This document shows positions 27,301 through 35,071 of a DNA stretch of 64,000 nt, piece after piece. Under the pieces are notes generated by a model. The model did not search any database and was not told where the DNA came from. It saw only the letters and a program-made list of their open reading frames with translations. The stretch lies in assembly GCA_965220415.1 (NCBI GenBank), contig OZ244829.1:5828001-5892000 (forward strand), written 5' to 3'. The DNA is from JAJDTR01 sp965220415 (lineage in GTDB: Bacteria > Poribacteria > WGA-4E > JAJDTR01). Both the position numbers and the translations under genes were made by a program. The first letter of the stretch is position 1, and the number at the start of each line of letters is the position of its first letter.

Positions 27301-27618
27301 CCCGCTAAAATAGAAAAGTAGGCTATCGGAAGGCTTCAAATGTCGGCTCAGTTCCTGAAATTTACGCTGAATCTGAAACTTCTTCGGATTGGCGAGGATG
27401 TGGGTTTGATCGTCGGAAACACCGTGCGCGGCGAGTACCTCTTGCATCAACCTCAAATCGTTTGGCGGAGCGTCAAGCTGTAGGTTCGGATTTTCATAAT
27501 TCCAAACCCCAATAAGGAGGGCATGCTGCTCCGCATGGACGGGCAGCGACAAAACCAGCAGGAGACTGCTAATCTGAAAGAACAATTGAGTCGTCGACTT
27601 CAGATTACTTTGAGACAT
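24334..27618 (-). CDS. Secreted double-caspase protein with surface-repeat and barrel-like C-terminus
   Basis: 1094 residues. A signal peptide ends at about residue 29 (LPVHAEQ). Two peptidase C14 domains follow, both with complete dyads: H107 (FYFSGHG) with C173 (DTCYSG), and H435 (YLSGHG) with C483 (DACR). Residues 680-950 hold about 13 short repeats of the form G-x-Q-x-A-G-x-N-(I/L)-x-G, for example GIQGALGLNLVG and GTQIGVLNIAG, like the repeats of Leptospira LA_2272-type surface proteins. The last 140 residues alternate in the manner of outer-membrane strands and end in Phe (VWPGIFAGVQF). The start overlaps the zinc-finger gene by 14 bases, so the two are coupled. The protein probably lies at the outer membrane with the peptidases in the periplasm or outside; its targets are unknown. 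Confidence 0.85.
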   Translation of the reverse strand: MSQSNLKSTTQLFFQISSLLLVLSLPVHAEQHALLIGVWNYENPNLQLDAPPNDLRLMQEVLAAHGVSDDQTHILANPKKFQIQRKFQELSRHLKPSDSLLFYFSGHGTQIIDKLGTFPGDEAKGRYPDRNDEALLPVDANLASPETYLLDDELNILLQELPTREIACIIDTCYSGDILREIRLGRPKGTPVTDAPSTELRQTPIVSHTEDILDESADFALLLAASAYNQVVHEIRIPIRKTYLPVSAMTYSIYRGMVTRSQSSVGTPPSGELTYRQLAQQVHRDHEQWNLAWRPVLTGPENRFDETFIPNDSSLKLNEKVILSSIGGQSMTVSQRELVFAGGGSLQLGAPSGSNRRRWAIVIGVDVYPPPVQSLRFAADDAKAIASVFQEAGATVTLMTPDSLIQPTKANILSQLRRHAQIETIDLLTVYLSGHGEDIDGTSYFLPMDVSEPLAASGLSLENLFAILNSAKAEHRFLIVDACRVTPKKHFVSALSRYSEESNIIFTACDSNQWAPEVPQLKHGLFTYFLLQGLREPGAAGEDGTVTVLGLLDYVTRSIEDWYSHLPEDPHLPQQITPRVFYNGKYISLFNNQGIDPTVLNNQGLISRIINPVQPSQPNRAVEVLPPPTKKSAELHLPMTISLLPWISTVGLLDLKYNVTTNFSLNIIAGYHAKLNGIELGWLLNMKGIEARGAQFAGGANIVGGDLEGIQGALGLNLVGKHVRHRSLQLAMGGNIVGRNVDALQGAVGLNIGGGDLNGIQIAGAGNIIGGRGRGAQAAFGVNVIGSDLDGFQGAGGGNLVGQSITGAQLAGGANLAIGDLNGFQGAGGLNFVGRTVGHRSLQAAPGANIAGNLEGTQLSLFGNAALGLHREAGVSPAGTQIAAFNIAHGTIGTQIGVLNIAGHVEGTQIGVLNVSGRMSGVPIGLINFVKDNPLHLQLWGSDTEALNLGIRIGSRHAYSLLMVGLHPDVDRWESRSGRYGGDSDRGSFGFGIGGHIPLRNRLFLNVDVLVRPVVYTDDWDDWWVHEHNLLHKLRVAVGWEQQKWFSVFGGLSLNILASDRFDTSDFGTVYHRVYRTDDVTIRVWPGIFAGVQF

Positions 27619-28279
27619 CGTTCACTTCCTCCTTTGCAAAACCGTCCATCATATTTAGAAGTGAGCTCCGCTTACGTTCCAGCTTTTTCTCCAATGTGTC
27701 GCGCTCAACTGCGGTAAGTGCGCCCAGTCGGAGTCGGGATTGATAGAGTTCAACGATTTTGACGTGCATCGCGATGTCGTCGGGATGCGTTTTCAGAAAC
27801 GATTCTACCGCTTCTATGGAAGCCGAGAGTTGCGCTGCGTCTGATGAATCAGGCACAATCAGAAATTCCAACATCCCTTCGGCGGACAGAGGCGGTTTGA
27901 TGCGTCCTGTATGTTGTCCTCCCTTTTGTGCTCCCCATTCGATTGGCGAGTTTAATGGGGCAAGATACACCACTATACCCAACAGTAGAATCGCGAGGCA
28001 AACCGCTGACGGTGCCCACACCGGCACGGGCGTTTTCAAATGACCGAGAATACCGATCCGGAATGAGCGTTCCCGGATCGTCGGAAACGGTGGCGGTGAC
28101 ATGGAGCTGGCGCCAGACCGGACGGCTTCGCCGAGATCTCTTAGTGTCTCTTCTGTTCCCTGAAAGATTCGGTTTTTCCGTTCACACTCCTCGCATTCCT
28201 CGAGATGTTTCCGAATCTCAGAAGGTATCTCTTGGTCAATTAAGTATAGCAACTTTTTCTGTATTTGATCGCATGTCAC
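27605..28279 (-). CDS. Zinc-finger anti-sigma-like membrane protein
   Basis: 224 residues, starting at GTG 28279 with AAAGGAGG ten bases upstream. The N-terminus carries the zf-HC2 pattern H25-x3-C29-x2-C32 of zinc-binding anti-sigma factors. A single transmembrane helix follows (WAPSAVCLAILLLGIVVYLA, about residues 95-115), then a helical domain of about 100 residues outside. The natural partner is the ECF sigma factor encoded first in the operon (30776). The gene lies between the receptor and the double-caspase gene, the latter overlapping by 14 bases. The last part has coiled-coil character (LEKKLERKRSSLLN). Confidence 0.8.
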   Translation of the reverse strand: MTCDQIQKKLLYLIDQEIPSEIRKHLEECEECERKNRIFQGTEETLRDLGEAVRSGASSMSPPPFPTIRERSFRIGILGHLKTPVPVWAPSAVCLAILLLGIVVYLAPLNSPIEWGAQKGGQHTGRIKPPLSAEGMLEFLIVPDSSDAAQLSASIEAVESFLKTHPDDIAMHVKIVELYQSRLRLGALTAVERDTLEKKLERKRSSLLNMMDGFAKEEVNDVSK

Positions 28280-28377
28280 TGTGGTTAGACCTCCTTTCTG
28301 GAACTAAAGCGTGAAGCGTAACACGTAATACATTTTGGATTGTGCTTTATATTTATCACACGATGAATCGCCAGCCG

Positions 28378-30738
28378 CTAAAACGTCATTGTCACTCCGA
28401 GATAAGGAATCATCGGCAATTGATGAAATGCTTCCTTTTCGATAGGCACTCCGGTCTCCTTAAGATTGAACTCGCGGGAGTAGGAAAACCCCATAACATT
28501 TTTTCTATTGTAGACATTCAGTAATTCCAGAAATATTCCCATTTCCCAACTATCGAATATGAGCGTCTTCTTAACGCGGAAATCCAGCCGATGAAACGGC
28601 GGCACCCGCAACGAATTCAATTTGCCCAATATAGGCACATCGGAAACCTCAATTACCTCCCCGTAAACCGGATCTTGCCTCACAACTTCACGACGGGTAA
28701 ATCCAATTGTTGGCGTATACGGAATCCCGGTGGAATAACGCCACCTCGCACCGATTTCCAATGTTGAGGTCAAGTTGTAACTTCCCGCCAGCGTTGCCAC
28801 ATGTGTCTGGTCGAAGTCGTAGAACTGAAGGAGAGATTCGGGTTGGTCACGCCTCAACGAGCGTGAATAAGCGTAACTTAGAAATCCGATCAACCGATCG
28901 CCTTCACGATGTCGCAGCAAAACCTCCGCGCCGCGTGCAAAACCTTCACCTTGGTTAAGATAGTTCGAGATATTATCCCTTGTGATGATTTGATGATGAT
29001 TTTTGTAGTAGCCTGCGAGTTTTAAGTGGGTTGACGACGTAATCTCGCGCTCGACCTCAAGAACATAGTGCGACGAATTGCTAGATTTTAGATCGGGATT
29101 ACCAGTTTCCGGCAATATTTGGAGTAGCCGAGGATCTTGACTATATCGCCCATACAGGAGACGGATTCCAAGCCCGTCCGATACTTGAAATTGTAGACTT
29201 GCCCTGGGACCGACAGATAACGCCTCCGTAAAACTCGAATAACTCTGTCTCACCCCAAGTGCGGCGGAGGCGAAAGAAGTAGGATTGTATCGGACTTGTA
29301 GATAACTATCAACGTTCGTGAGTCGTTTTTCCATTTTGAGTTCGTCCAATTTATCTTCATCCAAATCGACACGAACCTGGGTTAGGAAGTCATCATCAAA
29401 TTCGTCGAGGTCGGACAGGAAACTTGACACACGTCCGTATGAAGTTGACAAGAGTACTCCAGTTTCAAGTTGATAACCCGGATTAAATCTGTAGGTTAAG
29501 TCCTCGCGAAGTTGGTAGGTTGGTTCCGTGTTTTCGAAGAGAAAAAAGGATTCATCCGTAGTACCGTGTGCGACACGCGCGAGGTCATAAGACCGGCTAA
29601 ACGTTAAGTATGAAGTGAGGCGATTGGTGAACCGGGAGCGAAGATGAACCCCTTGGGCATGGAATCCGACCTTATGAGAATAGTGCTCCATCTCCGCGCT
29701 CTTTTCGAACATCCCTTCGATATTAAAGAATTCACTTGTAGCGAATGCGTTTACAACCAACTGATGTTGTATGTTTAGGTCATAGCTGAAGCGTGCTTGA
29801 TAGTCCCAAAATTGTGGAAGTGCCAAATTTTCTCCGAATTTGACTTGCTCATCCCCGCCAGGTTTCCAGCCATCAAAATCAATAAACAGCGGTGCAATCA
29901 AATCAATATAACTTCGTCTTGCCGCGACGTACCACGCACCGCGCTCTCCTATTGGCCCCTCAACCATTCCTTCGGAATAGAGCATGTTGATATTGAACTT
30001 ACCAGCCAATCGCTCCTGATTTCCACGCCGTGAATGAATGTCAATAACCGCCTGAGCGTCCGCGCCAAATTCCGCGCCGAATCCACCCGCGTAAACATCT
30101 ATCCCGTCGATTACCTCAGTGCTAACAGTGGAAACGATGCCCATGAAATGGTACGGATAGGCGATTGGTAAGCGATCAAAGTAAAAAATGTTGTCGTCTG
30201 GTCCACCGCCGCGTATGTGGAGCGAGCCGTCGAGGTCGTTTGCGACACCAATCCCCGGCAAAGACGGCAATGCCCGTAACGCATCGCCAACCGCCCCGGG
30301 CATCCGTTTGATTTCACGAACTTCCAGATTCTTTCGACTCACTGTCGCTGGAAATCTTTCCGCCGTAACCGGAACTTCCGGGAACATAAATGGGAGGGGC
30401 TCGAGGTAAAGTTCCACCACAGTAACTTGCCCCGGCGTAACAGTGACAGTCATTCCGTCTTTCACGCCGTATTCTTCCGTTGAAACGTCCAGTGTGTAAA
30501 CACCCGGTGGAAGATTTTCAAACCGAAATTCTCCAACCGAATCTGTTTTCGTCTCCCGATTCATCTCGCGTAACCGAACTTGGGCCGAAATGATACGGGC
30601 GCCGCTTCCTCCGCGGCTAACCGTTCCGATAATCTCACCAGTATCTAGCGTAAACCCGTAAGTTACAACAGACCAGAACAAGCTCATCGTACATATCACG
30701 AGAAGATGAGCCACTACCGTCTCTTTCAGTCGATTCAA
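28378..30738 (-). CDS. TonB-dependent outer-membrane receptor
   Basis: 786 residues from TTG 30738 (GGGGGAA upstream), which gives a normal signal peptide (HLLVICTMSLFWSVVTYGF) and avoids a 53-base overlap with the sigma gene; GTG/ATG codons further up are possible. Residues 35-120 are a carboxypeptidase-regulatory-like domain (GTVSRGGSGARIISAQV, FENLPPGVYTLDV). The plug follows (MPGAVGDALRALPSLPGI, LHIRGGGPDDNIFYFD, GGFGAEFGADAQAVIDI), and then a barrel ending in Phe (YLGVTMTF). It lacks an obvious N-terminal signalling (STN) domain. It imports an unknown ligand and, by position, may signal to the anti-sigma/sigma pair on either side. Confidence 0.88.
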   Translation of the reverse strand: MNRLKETVVAHLLVICTMSLFWSVVTYGFTLDTGEIIGTVSRGGSGARIISAQVRLREMNRETKTDSVGEFRFENLPPGVYTLDVSTEEYGVKDGMTVTVTPGQVTVVELYLEPLPFMFPEVPVTAERFPATVSRKNLEVREIKRMPGAVGDALRALPSLPGIGVANDLDGSLHIRGGGPDDNIFYFDRLPIAYPYHFMGIVSTVSTEVIDGIDVYAGGFGAEFGADAQAVIDIHSRRGNQERLAGKFNINMLYSEGMVEGPIGERGAWYVAARRSYIDLIAPLFIDFDGWKPGGDEQVKFGENLALPQFWDYQARFSYDLNIQHQLVVNAFATSEFFNIEGMFEKSAEMEHYSHKVGFHAQGVHLRSRFTNRLTSYLTFSRSYDLARVAHGTTDESFFLFENTEPTYQLREDLTYRFNPGYQLETGVLLSTSYGRVSSFLSDLDEFDDDFLTQVRVDLDEDKLDELKMEKRLTNVDSYLQVRYNPTSFASAALGVRQSYSSFTEALSVGPRASLQFQVSDGLGIRLLYGRYSQDPRLLQILPETGNPDLKSSNSSHYVLEVEREITSSTHLKLAGYYKNHHQIITRDNISNYLNQGEGFARGAEVLLRHREGDRLIGFLSYAYSRSLRRDQPESLLQFYDFDQTHVATLAGSYNLTSTLEIGARWRYSTGIPYTPTIGFTRREVVRQDPVYGEVIEVSDVPILGKLNSLRVPPFHRLDFRVKKTLIFDSWEMGIFLELLNVYNRKNVMGFSYSREFNLKETGVPIEKEAFHQLPMIPYLGVTMTF

Positions 30739-30775
30739 TTCGCGTTCCCCCCGAATGTATGGAAAGTTACATGCA

Positions 30776-31324
30776 CTAACCCACAACGAAATAGGATTCC
30801 AACCGCGCAGCCAATTGTCCCCTTGCATGGTAAAGACGGCTCTTTACCGTACCTTTTCGGATGCCCAGACGTTTGGCAATCTTCTTTTCTGGAAGTTCCT
30901 CAATGTAGAACAGCCAAACCACCTGCTGATGAATCAAAGGAAGATCTCGAATTGCGTCACTAACCGCCTCCAGCCTTTCTTGTGCAAGAACGACCGTTTC
31001 AGGTGGCTGGGCGGTTGATGGAAGGTCTCGAATCAGATTGTCGTTCAACGATTCATCATCAAGACTGCCCAGCGAAGTTTTCTTAATTGTCCCTTCTCGA
31101 CGCGACCAATTCCTAACCACATTCTTTGCAATTTCGTGCAGCCACCCGAGAAACTCGGTCTCGCTTCTTTCAACTACCTTGTGCTGATTTTCGTGCGCGA
31201 TGAGTGCGACCTCGTTCTCAATATCTCTGCGGTCTTCAGGCTGACTGTGTCTATAGAAGATGTGGCACAAGTCACGGACGAATTGGGTAATCTGTTCTAG
31301 ATAATTCCCAATATCCCTTGGCAC
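30776..31324 (-). CDS. ECF-type RNA polymerase sigma factor
   Basis: 182 residues, starting at GTG 31324 with a perfect AGGAGG. Region 2 lies around residues 15-80 (DIENEVALIAHENQHKV, FLGWLHEIAKNVVRNWSRR). Region 4 lies around 115-175 (DAIRDLPLIHQQVVWLFYIE, KRLGIRKGTVKSRLYHARGQL) with a clear helix-turn-helix. It is the first gene of the operon receptor / anti-sigma / double caspase, and probably directs that operon and unlinked genes when released from the anti-sigma protein. The leader has the sequence AACCAAATAGGAG, shared with two other genes of the window. Confidence 0.9.
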   Translation of the reverse strand: MPRDIGNYLEQITQFVRDLCHIFYRHSQPEDRRDIENEVALIAHENQHKVVERSETEFLGWLHEIAKNVVRNWSRREGTIKKTSLGSLDDESLNDNLIRDLPSTAQPPETVVLAQERLEAVSDAIRDLPLIHQQVVWLFYIEELPEKKIAKRLGIRKGTVKSRLYHARGQLAARLESYFVVG

Positions 31325-31507
31325 GATGTCCTCCTATTTGGTTAAGTGTTGTAAGGGGGAAAAAGGTTCAATGGAGGGGGATTTTCTTTGGTAGGAGCGA
31401 TTCTTTTAGGGGACGATTAGCGTTGAAAGGGTGAACGTGCCGATTTCCGCGCTAAGAGTATATTGCATCGTTTCAAAGTAGTAGGCACACGCCGTATGCC
31501 GCCTTAT

Positions 31508-31542
31508 GCCAACTGTAGGAGCGATCTCCAGGTCGCGACCAC
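31508..31542. repeat. Fragment of the GGTCGCGACC repeat
   Basis: CTGTAGGAGCGATCTCCAGG followed by TCGCGACC matches part of the repeat at 24105 and 53303. The rest of the 31325-31620 gap shows nothing else recognisable. Confidence 0.5.
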
Positions 31543-31620
31543 GCCATCTCTGTTTGTGGACCATCACGTATATCGCTCTGTAAGATCACGGTTAAGCCCA
31601 AAACACGTCTTAACGCTGCC

Positions 31621-32733
31621 CTACTCCGTAACGAAAGAAAGAATCGTGGCTGCCTCCATGGCGTCCCAATCTACTTCCAATCCAAGACCTGCGCCAGTGG
31701 GGGCGTAAGCGTAACCGTCGGCTTGCGTGCGAATCACGTCTTTCATACCGTACTCATACGGCTCGAAGGGAACCGACTGTTCAAAGTAAGAACAGTTGTC
31801 ATGCGCCAGCATGAGGTGGAGGTTGGCTGCCGAAACGAGGCTATAGCCCCACGACATGATTTCGCACTTCATACCCGCGGCTTCGGTGAGGGCAATCGCT
31901 TTATTCGTCTGTGTTATTCCGCCCAACATCGCCACGTCGGTTCTCGCACGTCCCCACGCCTTTGAGCGAATGGCTTCACCAAAAGTATGCAAATCTTGGA
32001 ACCAGTTGCCGGATGGAATAATGGGAATCTTCACGCGGCTGGTTAGCTCCCTATACCCGTCAAGATCCGAGTCGTGCAGCGGCGCTTCAAACCACGTGAA
32101 ACCCATCGCCTCTAGCTCTTGGGCGACCTGCAGCGCCCCGTCGCGGTCATAGTTGTTCTCCGCGTCAAGCATAAAGGCGACGTCATTGTCGGGGTACTGT
32201 TTGCGAACCGCGCGGGCAAGTTCAAGATCGAGTTCGGGAATGCACCATGTGTGAAACTTGATTGCTTTGAACCCTTGCCCGATCAGTGTTTCGGCATTCT
32301 TTAAATAGGATTCGACATCTTCAAAAAGCGGCGTGCTTGCATACGCCGGAATGGATTCTCTCGCACCTCCCAGCATGCGGTAAATCGGCATGTTTGCCGA
32401 TTTACCCGCGAGATCCCACAGCGCGATATCGACGGCTGCGAGTGACTGAGGCGGAATCGGAAACACGCGCGGTCGGATTTCATGCCAAATGTGTTCGCGC
32501 AGCAGCGGATCTTTGCCTACCAATATCGGCGCCAGATGGCGTATCGACTCAGCGGTGTAGCGCTCGAAATCGTACGATGTCGCATTCCATACTCCGGCGA
32601 CGCCTTCTATGCCCTCGTCCGTGTAGATTCTGACGACGGTATTTGTCGAATACTGATCCGGCAGGTCATCCGACCATGTAAAGCGGTCAATCGGCGGCGC
32701 CACGGCGCGTACCTCAACTTTGGTGATTTTCAT
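31621..32733 (-). CDS. Enolase-superfamily (mandelate racemase/muconate lactonizing-like) enzyme
   Basis: 370 residues. The N-terminal capping domain (MKITKVEVRAVAPPI) is followed by the barrel. Family positions are AIKFH (the Lys-x-Lys base appears as Lys-x-His), MLDAENNY and FEAPLHD for two metal ligands, and a third site that reads IIPSGNWF where mandelate racemase-like enzymes have GENW. A DVAMLGGITQTNKAI segment follows as usual. These enzymes abstract a proton next to a carboxylate, typically dehydrating or racemising sugar acids. The altered third ligand and base make the exact reaction uncertain. The Ldh-type dehydrogenase follows upstream in the same direction, 50 bases apart, suggesting one pathway. 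Confidence 0.88.
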   Translation of the reverse strand: MKITKVEVRAVAPPIDRFTWSDDLPDQYSTNTVVRIYTDEGIEGVAGVWNATSYDFERYTAESIRHLAPILVGKDPLLREHIWHEIRPRVFPIPPQSLAAVDIALWDLAGKSANMPIYRMLGGARESIPAYASTPLFEDVESYLKNAETLIGQGFKAIKFHTWCIPELDLELARAVRKQYPDNDVAFMLDAENNYDRDGALQVAQELEAMGFTWFEAPLHDSDLDGYRELTSRVKIPIIPSGNWFQDLHTFGEAIRSKAWGRARTDVAMLGGITQTNKAIALTEAAGMKCEIMSWGYSLVSAANLHLMLAHDNCSYFEQSVPFEPYEYGMKDVIRTQADGYAYAPTGAGLGLEVDWDAMEAATILSFVTE

Positions 32734-32783
32734 CCGGGAGTTTCCTTGGAAGTTTTGATAAAATTGGTCAATTCTCTACCGGA

Positions 32784-33815
32784 TTAGGGATCACTCTTGA
32801 GTTCATCACGGATTTCGGTGATTGTGTCCCATGTCCTGTCTTCAACGAAGATGCCTTCCTTCATTCTCCGTTCTTTTTCGCGATTCTCAGGTTCTCCGGG
32901 AATGAGCACCTCTGTAAATCCTGGGGCTGGGCGGCTGGACTTGACGTAATCCAGGAATTCTCGTACCTCTGTTTCAAATTGCTGTTGTCCGACAAACGCC
33001 TCCGGATTGATTGCCAATATGAATGTAGCGTTGCCCCACCGATCCGCATCCGAACGGCTGCACCCGCCGCCGCTTAACGCTCCTGAAAGTATGTCCACTA
33101 TAAGACCGAGCGCAAATCCTTTATGTCCGCCTACGGGGATCAAGCTGCCGGGAGGTGGTCCATTAAGCGCATTCGCGTCCGTCGTTGACCGTCCTTCGCT
33201 GTCCACAATCCAACCTTCGGGAACAGGCTCGCCTCGTAAGGCTTTGACCGCCACTTTTCCGGCTGCGACAACAGTCGGTGAAATATCAATCATTAGCACT
33301 CCATCGGACGCCGGTACGGCGTAGGACATCGGATTTACCGAAAGCCGGCGCTCCAGACCGCCCCAGGGCGCCACTCCCTGTGCACCGCCGTGCCCATTCA
33401 CGGTCACGAATCCGACAAGTCCCTCATCGGCAATGGTGTGGCTGTATTCGCCGAGGCGGCCGAGATGGCTGCAATTTCGCAGGCTCACGGCGGCGAGCGC
33501 GCCCTGTTTTGCCTTTTCGATAGCCAACTGCGCCGCCCGCCAGCCCATCAGTTGACCTACCCCCCAATTCCCATCGAGTACCGCATGGGTGGGGCTCTCG
33601 GTAACAATCTCCAAGTCGGCGCCCAGTACAATGTCGCCTCCCCGAATCATGTGCACGTAATCCGGGATGACCCGCACGCCGTGTGAATCGTGACCGACCA
33701 AGTTGCTGCCGACCAAATGGTCTTGAAGCCGCTGCACTTCGTCCGCCGTGCCTCCCAAAAGGGAGAACACATCGTGCACTGTCTGTTTCAACTCAGTTAT
33801 ACCAAAAATTGGCAT
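32784..33815 (-). CDS. Ldh family (malate/L-lactate dehydrogenase-type) oxidoreductase
   Basis: 343 residues from ATG 33815, with GGAGGTGG nine bases upstream; an in-frame start at 33878 has no such site. Family blocks are LVGSNLVGHDSHGV, NWGVGQLMG, NCSHLGRLGEYSH, VNGHGGAQGVAPWGG and VGGHKGFALGLIVDILSG. This is the MDH2/YlbC fold, distinct from classical Rossmann dehydrogenases, which oxidises 2-hydroxy acids with NAD(P). It is cytoplasmic. It lies between the SMP-30 lactonase and the enolase-superfamily gene, which fits oxidation of a sugar acid. Confidence 0.9.
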   Translation of the reverse strand: MPIFGITELKQTVHDVFSLLGGTADEVQRLQDHLVGSNLVGHDSHGVRVIPDYVHMIRGGDIVLGADLEIVTESPTHAVLDGNWGVGQLMGWRAAQLAIEKAKQGALAAVSLRNCSHLGRLGEYSHTIADEGLVGFVTVNGHGGAQGVAPWGGLERRLSVNPMSYAVPASDGVLMIDISPTVVAAGKVAVKALRGEPVPEGWIVDSEGRSTTDANALNGPPPGSLIPVGGHKGFALGLIVDILSGALSGGGCSRSDADRWGNATFILAINPEAFVGQQQFETEVREFLDYVKSSRPAPGFTEVLIPGEPENREKERRMKEGIFVEDRTWDTITEIRDELKSDP

Positions 33816-33887
33816 AGGTACATTCCACCTCCATGGTTGTTGTAGCACTACGAAACACATCTCGAAATTTGCTACCAAACCCCTAAT

Positions 33888-34943
33888 TTATGGCAAATGA
33901 TAGCCGTCTTTCATGACCTGAATCCGGTAGAGGGCGTTTCCTGCCGTGACGTACAAGGTTTTGCTCGCGTCACCTCTGCCGAAAGCCACATTCGTTGGCA
34001 CCACTCCCGTCGGAATACGCGCCAGTTCTTTTCCAGTTGGCGAATAGACATTTATCCCGGGGCGGGTCACATCGCGCACGGCGACGTAAAGATTTCCGTC
34101 AACATCAATCACCAAGCCGTCCGGACCATCTTCCGGGTAGTAATCAACCAATACTTCCCGAAATGTTGCGGTTCCGTCCTCCGCCAGGTCATACGCCAGC
34201 AGTGCCATTCGTCCCTTGTGCGTGGGCGCGCCAGTGGGAAGTCTATCGAAACCGACAGCGCCATTGTCGTTACTGACGACGTAAAGCGTTTTCTGGTCAG
34301 GCGAAACAGCCACGCCGTTCGGCTTTCCCGCATCCGTGATTATGCGGTGAATCGAGCCATCCGGGTCGATTCGATATACGCCCATCACGGGCTGATCCAC
34401 CGGTTCATGTCCGAGGTAGCGCGGATCACTAAAATAGATGCGTCCCTTCTCATCAATCGTGATATCGTTGGGTGCATTGAACGGTCGTCCTTCGTACAGT
34501 CCCGCGATGATTTCACTCTTTCCTGTCGCCATATCCGTCCGGGTGACGCGGCGTCCGCCAAAATCCGCGCCTTCGGCGACGATCATCCGACCCTGAGCGT
34601 CAAATTTGATGCCGTTGGACATGCCGCTAGGGGAGCGGTAGACAGTGGTTTCACCGGTGTTGGGATTAAATTTCCAGATATGTCCCGCCTGCATACCCGA
34701 CTCATAGGTAAAAGTGATGTCGCTAAAGTAAACCATTCCATCAAATGAAACAGCGGGACCTTCCGTGAAATGCGCGCCATCGAATAATTTCTCCAGCTTC
34801 GCGTCAGGGGATATGATGCTCGCGTCTCCGCTCGGAGAGGAATCGGCCGCATTTGCCGTAAGCACCCCTGCAATCGCGAGACTCAATATGAGAACAAACA
34901 TGGCGTAGTATCGATTGGATTGACGCAAACAATTGACTATCAT
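33888..34943 (-). CDS. Exported SMP-30/gluconolactonase-like protein
   Basis: 351 residues. A signal peptide covers about residues 12-33 (FVLILSLAIAGVLTANAADS). The six-blade propeller has the family motifs LFDGAHFTEGPAVSFDG, SNGIKFDAQGRM, NAPNDITIDEKGRIYFSD and GKPNGVAVSPDQKTLYV; the Glu of TEGP, the Asn of PND and the Asp of GPDG would bind the divalent metal. Such enzymes hydrolyse sugar lactones. Export places it in the periplasm, unlike its cytoplasmic relative at 50409. The ribosome site is AAAGGAA upstream of ATG 34943. The 128 bases to the next gene show nothing. Confidence 0.9.
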   Translation of the reverse strand: MIVNCLRQSNRYYAMFVLILSLAIAGVLTANAADSSPSGDASIISPDAKLEKLFDGAHFTEGPAVSFDGMVYFSDITFTYESGMQAGHIWKFNPNTGETTVYRSPSGMSNGIKFDAQGRMIVAEGADFGGRRVTRTDMATGKSEIIAGLYEGRPFNAPNDITIDEKGRIYFSDPRYLGHEPVDQPVMGVYRIDPDGSIHRIITDAGKPNGVAVSPDQKTLYVVSNDNGAVGFDRLPTGAPTHKGRMALLAYDLAEDGTATFREVLVDYYPEDGPDGLVIDVDGNLYVAVRDVTRPGINVYSPTGKELARIPTGVVPTNVAFGRGDASKTLYVTAGNALYRIQVMKDGYHLP

Positions 34944-35071
34944 ATTGTGCTCGTTCCTTTCTGGCGTAAAATGGCATTGAAGTGCGTAGATTCTAGCAGA
35001 TCGGCTCTAACCCATCAAGGCGAAAGTCTCGGTCTTTGCTCGGGTTTGTTCTAGCGAAAAGGCAGGACATA

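Noticed and set aside
33897..34748. 283-codon open frame on the plus strand opposite the SMP-30 gene
   Set aside because: It is antisense to a clear gene, has no recognisable motif, and reflects the codon use of the real gene.
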